From the NCBI GenBank assembly GCA_030018715.1, contig JASEHN010000080.1, positions 1 to 9,659 on the forward strand: a stretch of DNA of 9,659 nt, in the 5' to 3' direction. This DNA comes from Thermodesulfobacteriota bacterium. GTDB taxonomy: Bacteria; Desulfobacterota; SM23-61. The notes under the pieces are model-generated. The model searched no databases and had not been told where the DNA came from. It saw nothing but the letters and a program-made list of their open reading frames with translations. Every line of letters starts with the position of its first letter. The stretch's first letter is position 1. Shown here piece by piece: positions 6,129 through 9,659 of the stretch. The position numbers and the translations under genes are program-made.

Positions 6129-6444
6129 TTACCCCATTTTTTTCTTTTTCTTCTGCCACAGGCGGCGGCCGATCAATACTCCAGCCAGCCCCAATCCGAT
6201 CAAATCGGTGCGCCATTCCGGTACCGCCAGAAGCATCCCGGCCGTCAACAACCAGATTCTCGCCGGAAGCGATAATTTCCCCAAGCCTTGAAGGTATCCC
6301 TCAAGGGAGCCACTGATGAGAAAGACTCCCGAGACGGCCGTTAACAGGGGGAAAGGGATATCTTTCAGTGGTGCCTGGAGGACCAAGGCGGGATTGAAGA
6401 CAAAGAAAAAAGGAATGAAATAGATAACTGCTCCCAGCCTCATT
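5836..6444 (-). repeat. Diverged tandem direct repeat, period about 315 bases
   Basis: Unit 1 (6444-6130) encodes permease residues 531-634, and unit 2 (6129 to about 5836) is the displaced copy. The upstream boundary is sharp: homology begins at AATGAGG in both. It fades after the LW/FW tryptophan codon near the end of the module. The two units differ by many substitutions and one single-base deletion, so this is an old duplication or a recombination product of two related permease genes, not a recent copy. Confidence 0.85.
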
Positions 6445-8033
6445 GCCTGAAAGCCCGTTTTTACCGGATTGGCCCCGGCAATGCTGGCCGCCGTTATTGC
6501 TCCCAGAGCTACCGGAGGAGTGATGAAAGAGACCAACCCCCAATACAGAACAAAAAGGTGAGCCGCTAACGGGTTGAGTCCACTTTTGGTCAAGGCCGGT
6601 GCCAGGACGATAGCCAGGAAAATATAGCAGGCTGCGGCGGTCATGCCCATGCCCAGGATAAAACTCGTTAAAGCACCGATGAGGAGGAGCAGAATTACAT
6701 TCCCTCCGGCAAATGCCACCAGCTCCCGGGAGAAAGAATGAGCCACCCCGGTTACCGAGAGAGCTCCGATTACCAATCCGATGGCGCCCAGGATGGCCAC
6801 CAGTTCGGCCAAAAATTTTCCCGTTCCGGCTATCAGTTGCCCAAAGGTTTCCCATGATAAACGGGTCTCTTTTTTGGTCATGGCCAGCAAGAGAAGGAGG
6901 GCAGAGGCGTAAAAAGGCGCCCAGGCTTCGACTTTCAAGTAGAGCAGGAGGTAGATGAGGAGGAAAAGAGCCAGCAAATAAAACCAGCCTTCTTTGAGAG
7001 TAGCGGAAATGGAAGGGAGTTCCTTCCGATCCAACCCCTGCAAACCCACCCGCGCGGCATAGCCGTCGGTTTGCAGGAAAAGTCCCAGGTAAAAGAGGAC
7101 GGAAGGAACGATGGCGGCAACGCATACCTGCCAGTATGGGATGGATAGAAATGAAGCCATGATAAAGGCCGCCGTACCCATAACTGGCGGCATGAGCGCA
7201 CCTCCAGTGGAAGCGCATGCCTCCACAGCCCCGGCGTAATAAGCCGGATAGCCCGTGCGCTTCATGGCGGGGATGGTCATGGACCCCGTGGACACTACGT
7301 TGGATATAACGCTGCCGCTCAGCGTTCCAAAAAGGGCGCTGGAGATGACCGCCACCTTGGCGGGTCCGCCCCGGGAGTGGCCCCACAAGGCCAGGGCGAA
7401 GTTGATGAAAAACTTTCCCCCCCCGGTAGTTTGCAGGACAACTCCGAAGATCATAAACCCGATCAGCAGCGTACCCACTACCTTCATGGGGATTCCCAGG
7501 ATGCTTTCCACGCTCATGGCATGATATCGGGCTGTGACCAAGAGGGAAAAATCTCGCCCTTCCAGAAAACCGGGCATAAGGTGGGCGAATAGAGGATAGA
7601 AGGAAAAGAAAAAACAGGTGGTCATCAAAACTCCCCCAGCTACCCTCCTTACGGCCTCCAGCATCAGCAGCCAAAGGATGAGGCTGAGTGCCGTTGGCCA
7701 GGGCGGCGCCACAAATTCCCAACCCTTTTCAATAATTTTCAAGGCCGCCGAAGCAAAGTATAGGGAAATGCCGAAACAAAGAAAAAATAAAAAAATGTCA
7801 TAGAAGGGAACTCTTTCCTTGGGACTGGTTTTACTCGCCGGGAAAACGATGAATACCAGCGAACCATAAAAGGCCAGGAGTAAATAATAATAGGCCGTTT
7901 CGATGAGCATGAACCCGAAAGGTTTCAGGAGGAATATTTGTTGGATGGCCAGAAGAATGCCCAGGCCGGAAAAGACCATCAAGAAGATCCACCAGATGCC
8001 CGTCAGCTGTCTATGCCGTTCACTAATGATCAC
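6129..8033 (-). CDS. TRAP transporter fused permease (DctQ-DctM type, TAXI class)
   Basis: A 634-residue, very hydrophobic inner-membrane protein of the usual length for fused TRAP permeases. The N-terminal ~130 residues contain four hydrophobic segments (about 12-32, 43-63, 78-99, 114-127), matching the small DctQ-like part. The rest is the large DctM-like part, with FGTLSGSVISNVVSTGSMTIP (235-255 region), GGALMPPVMGTAAFIMASFL (277-296), GMGMTAAACYIF (461-472) and FITPPVALGAITAASIAGANP (503-523 region). Family role: sodium- or proton-driven import of a carboxylate delivered by a periplasmic TAXI protein. The start is GTG at 8033 with AAAGG 8 nt upstream. It lies 77 bases after the TAXI gene, separated by a hairpin. 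It ends in a Lys-rich tail encoded by an A-rich run, and the DNA just beyond the TAA is a second copy of its own last ~100 codons. Confidence 0.94.
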   Translation of the reverse strand: MIISERHRQLTGIWWIFLMVFSGLGILLAIQQIFLLKPFGFMLIETAYYYLLLAFYGSLVFIVFPASKTSPKERVPFYDIFLFFLCFGISLYFASAALKIIEKGWEFVAPPWPTALSLILWLLMLEAVRRVAGGVLMTTCFFFSFYPLFAHLMPGFLEGRDFSLLVTARYHAMSVESILGIPMKVVGTLLIGFMIFGVVLQTTGGGKFFINFALALWGHSRGGPAKVAVISSALFGTLSGSVISNVVSTGSMTIPAMKRTGYPAYYAGAVEACASTGGALMPPVMGTAAFIMASFLSIPYWQVCVAAIVPSVLFYLGLFLQTDGYAARVGLQGLDRKELPSISATLKEGWFYLLALFLLIYLLLYLKVEAWAPFYASALLLLLAMTKKETRLSWETFGQLIAGTGKFLAELVAILGAIGLVIGALSVTGVAHSFSRELVAFAGGNVILLLLIGALTSFILGMGMTAAACYIFLAIVLAPALTKSGLNPLAAHLFVLYWGLVSFITPPVALGAITAASIAGANPVKTGFQAMRLGAVIYFIPFFFVFNPALVLQAPLKDIPFPLLTAVSGVFLISGSLEGYLQGLGKLSLPARIWLLTAGMLLAVPEWRTDLIGLGLAGVLIGRRLWQKKKKKMG

Positions 8034-8051
8034 CCCAGCTACCTTTCTCAG

Positions 8052-8085
8052 GCCCAGGGGGCCTTTTCAAAAAGACCCCCTGGGC
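8052..8085 (-). other. Intercistronic hairpin between TAXI protein and permease genes
   Basis: A perfect 10-bp GC-rich stem, GCCCAGGGGG (8052-8061) with CCCCCTGGGC (8076-8085), with further partial pairing of the loop. No U-tract follows in the reading direction, and the permease Shine-Dalgarno begins about 5 bases past the stem. This position suits a 3'-end stabiliser or partial attenuator that lets the binding protein be made in excess of the permease, as is common in binding-protein-dependent transport operons. That role is inferred. Confidence 0.7.
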
Positions 8086-8110
8086 TCTTTTGCGCCGCTA
8101 TTGCGTTTTT

Positions 8111-9268
8111 TCAATATTCAATCATCCAGCCTTTGGCTTTTCGCTTTTCTATCCACAATTTAGAAAAGTCTTTTTCCTTAATTCCTTTCTCGGTCGCCTC
8201 AGTTTCAACCGCATCCCATTCTTTCTTTACTTCTCTCATGTGCTCGATGAGTTTCTGGTTCCATTGGTCATGCTCTGGCTTCCAAATCCCGATCTCTTTG
8301 AAAAACTTGATGGCGCCCTCGTGAAAGGGGCAATTGGCCGGTGGCACACCTGCTTTCTCCAGCCTCCAATGAGGCATGGCCTTATGGCCATCCTTATACA
8401 GGGGATAAGCTTCGTGTATGGCCTTCACCAGGGCATAGACTTCTTTGGCGCTGGTTTTTTCGAAGGTGACCATGTTGGGATAGCGGTAGGACCATACCTC
8501 ATCAGGCTTCCCTTTTTTGAAACTCGGGCCGTCATCCCACAGAACCGGGCCCAACCAGGGGGTGATCGCCTGCATGCTCGCCCATCCTTTTTTATCCGCA
8601 TGGGGGTAGATGACATGAGCACAACCCCGCGGGGACGTCCCGAGCTCGTAAAGCAAGGGAGCATCATGACCGGCTATGGCTGCATCCACCTTTCCTTCGA
8701 TTAACCCTTTCAAAGAGGCAGCGTAACTGGGGAATTCCACCTTGAGGACATCCGCGAAAGTCAAGTTCGCAAAAGCCAGTGTGGAGACGGCTTTCACGTT
8801 TAGGGTGGAAGCCCCCACAACCCAGGCAACCCTTTTCCCTTTTAAAGTATCGGGAGTGGTAATTCCTGATTCCCGGGTGACAGCCATGATTGTCACAAAA
8901 TGGGGAGCAATTACTTGCCGCAATGGCTGAGGTCCCAGCCCCATGGCGTTGCATTCATACAAGCCTTCAATGTAGAAAGCGGATTCATCGCCCATATTGG
9001 CATAGGTAGCTGAACCTGTAAGTAAAGGCATAAATCGACCTATGGATGTCCCAGAGGGAATCACTCTGATTTTGACCTTGTATTTCTTCATCAATCCATC
9101 GGCCACCGTAGCGGTCTGCACATAACCAGTGGAGCCAACATCGTAAGCAGTCCAGAACATGCTGGGGGGTAAATTGGGCAAAGTTTCGGCTGCCCAAAGT
9201 GGAGGAACCAATAAGGCAATGAAGCAAAGAAAAATGACTCCAGCGATCCATCGATACTGTCGAACCAT
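8111..9268 (-). CDS. TAXI family TRAP transporter solute-binding protein
   Basis: A 385-residue exported protein. Residues 1-26 form a signal peptide (VRQYR, a hydrophobic core at about 8-23, then PPLWA, with cleavage probably before AETLP). The first mature strand leads to DVGSTGYVQTATVADGL (43-59), the ligand-site region of TAXI receptors, then IPSGTSIGRF (70-79), VDAAIAGHDAP (194-204) and CPFHEGAIKFFKEIGIW (313-329), the characteristic TAXI C-terminal motif. About 55 charged residues follow; many TAXI proteins are shorter (about 320-340). Role: captures an organic acid in the periplasm and hands it to the permease encoded next. ATG at 9268 was chosen because AGGAGG lies 7 nt upstream; the TTG at 9286 six codons earlier would put the Shine-Dalgarno inside the coding region. 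No lipobox cysteine is seen, so the protein should be soluble. The ligand cannot be read from sequence. Confidence 0.93.
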   Translation of the reverse strand: MVRQYRWIAGVIFLCFIALLVPPLWAAETLPNLPPSMFWTAYDVGSTGYVQTATVADGLMKKYKVKIRVIPSGTSIGRFMPLLTGSATYANMGDESAFYIEGLYECNAMGLGPQPLRQVIAPHFVTIMAVTRESGITTPDTLKGKRVAWVVGASTLNVKAVSTLAFANLTFADVLKVEFPSYAASLKGLIEGKVDAAIAGHDAPLLYELGTSPRGCAHVIYPHADKKGWASMQAITPWLGPVLWDDGPSFKKGKPDEVWSYRYPNMVTFEKTSAKEVYALVKAIHEAYPLYKDGHKAMPHWRLEKAGVPPANCPFHEGAIKFFKEIGIWKPEHDQWNQKLIEHMREVKKEWDAVETEATEKGIKEKDFSKLWIEKRKAKGWMIEY

Positions 9269-9274
9269 CGGGAA

Positions 9275-9283
9275 CCCTCCTTT
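9275..9283 (-). promoter_or_regulatory. Strong ribosome binding site of the TAXI gene
   Basis: AAAGGAGGG on the minus strand, 6-7 nt before ATG 9268-9266. It is the closest match to the anti-Shine-Dalgarno sequence that I noticed in the window, consistent with high expression of a binding protein, and it fixes the start at 9268 rather than the TTG at 9286. Confidence 0.7.
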
Positions 9284-9332
9284 CAATCTTGGATTTTATT
9301 TCCTGAGCCTCCCCTGCCCATGGAATCTTCTC

Positions 9333-9364
9333 TTCCCTCCCTTCAGGATCCTCTCGGGAGGGAA
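9333..9364. other. Intergenic hairpin upstream of the TAXI gene
   Basis: TTCCCTCCC (9333-9341) is perfectly complementary to GGGAGGGAA (9356-9364), with a 14-base loop containing the palindrome GGATCC. It lies in the 106-base gap between the ligase stop and the TAXI start. In the minus-strand transcript no U-tract follows, so read-through is likely. On the plus strand a T6 run lies a few bases beyond, but no plus-strand gene needs terminating. I saw no convincing -35/-10 pair in this gap. Confidence 0.5.
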
Positions 9365-9374
9365 AACTTGTTTT

Positions 9375-9659
9375 TTATCGGCCTTTTCCGTATAAACCTT
9401 TCAATTCTTTTTTGTCTATTTTCCCCCCTGGGTTCTTGGGTAAGGAAAGGACAAACTCCACGAACCGGGGCTTCTTGTAGCTGGCCAGGTTTTTTTTACA
9501 AAAAGCAACAATTTCTTCCTCAGTGGCTTTCATTCCTTGCCGAAGGACCACCATGGCCTTCACACTTTCTCCCCAATACTCGTCTGGGACGCCGATGACC
9601 GCGGCTTCCAGGACAGCGGGGTGGGTAAGGAGGACTTCCTCGATCTCCCGCGGGTAAAT
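9375..9659 (-). CDS. AMP-forming acyl-CoA ligase (partial, C-terminal 94 residues)
   Basis: Open from the right window edge to TGA at 9375. It begins IYPREIEEVLLTHPAV, the end of the A8 region of the ANL superfamily. It continues with AAVIGVPDEYWGESVKAMVV and ends with LPKNPGGKIDKKELK, in which the Lys of GGK is the A10 catalytic lysine. This is the mobile C-terminal domain of an acyl-CoA ligase; the ATP-binding half lies outside the window. It is related to, but clearly different from, the complete ligase at 4091-5647 (LPKNITGKVLK there). Being 106 bases upstream of the TAXI gene on the same strand, it is probably in the same operon, so the locus has at least two ligases. Confidence 0.9.
   Translation of the reverse strand: MYPREIEEVLLTHPAVLEAAVIGVPDEYWGESVKAMVVLRQGMKATEEEIVAFCKKNLASYKKPRFVEFVLSLPKNPGGKIDKKELKGLYGKGR

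Noticed and set aside
6129..6160. Classic -1 programmed frameshift signal in the A-rich permease tail
   Set aside because: The zero-frame codons here are AAG AAA AAA ATG, which is not the canonical A AAA AAG heptamer, and I see no clear downstream stimulatory structure. Kept only as a hypothesis in the findings.
6301..7722. A 473-codon open frame on the minus strand within the permease gene
   Set aside because: It lies entirely inside the permease in another frame, is rich in Arg/Pro/Gly/His/Ser without domain motifs, and is explained by codon use of the membrane protein.
9333..9364. Hairpin as an intrinsic terminator ending the upstream ligase transcript
   Set aside because: In the minus-strand reading direction no U-tract follows the stem, so termination is not supported.

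Overview
The window holds a single block of genes, all read from the minus strand (right to left). The gene content looks like an anaerobic or facultative bacterium that lives on organic acids through CoA thioesters. The set combines a TAXI-type TRAP transporter, AMP-forming acyl-CoA ligases, an acyl-CoA dehydrogenase, MaoC-type hydratases, an HMG-CoA-lyase-like enzyme and a CoA-transferase, with GTG and TTG starts. I lean towards a Desulfobacterota-like or other environmental proteobacterial lineage, but that is inference from gene content and style, not from a marker gene.

Layout in transcription order. (1) 9659-9375: C-terminal end of an acyl-CoA ligase that enters from outside the window. 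(2) 9268-8111: TAXI solute-binding protein with a signal peptide. (3) 8033-6129: fused 4TM/12TM-type TRAP permease. (4) 6128-5791: a second, diverged, frame-displaced copy of the last ~100 codons of that permease. (5) 5647-4091: a complete acyl-CoA ligase. (6) 4101-2953: acyl-CoA dehydrogenase. (7) 2939-1659: HMG-CoA-lyase-like protein with an altered catalytic loop and an extra C-terminal domain. (8) 1635-1186: FAS1-like/MaoC N-type hotdog protein. (9) 1023-595: MaoC hydratase with an intact Asp/His dyad. (10) 598 to beyond the left edge: N-terminal half of a 4-hydroxybutyrate-type CoA-transferase. This last gene is open to the window edge with no stop.

Most junctions are tight: an 11-nt overlap of ligase and dehydrogenase, a 13-nt gap before the lyase, a 23-nt gap before the first hotdog gene, and an ATGA overlap between the MaoC gene and the CoA-transferase. 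This points to one catabolic operon. The looser junctions carry hairpins at 9333-9364, 8052-8085 and 5670-5699, plus a palindromic repeat element at 1057-1149.

Inferred combined role: a carboxylic acid is captured by the TAXI protein and imported. It is activated to a CoA ester by a ligase or the CoA-transferase, dehydrogenated, hydrated by a hotdog hydratase pair, and cleaved by the lyase. This activate-hydrate-cleave logic resembles itaconate/citramalate or leucine/HMG breakdown. However, the lyase lacks the usual HMG-CoA lyase cysteine, so its substrate is probably something else. The most unusual items are the duplicated permease tail and this altered lyase.
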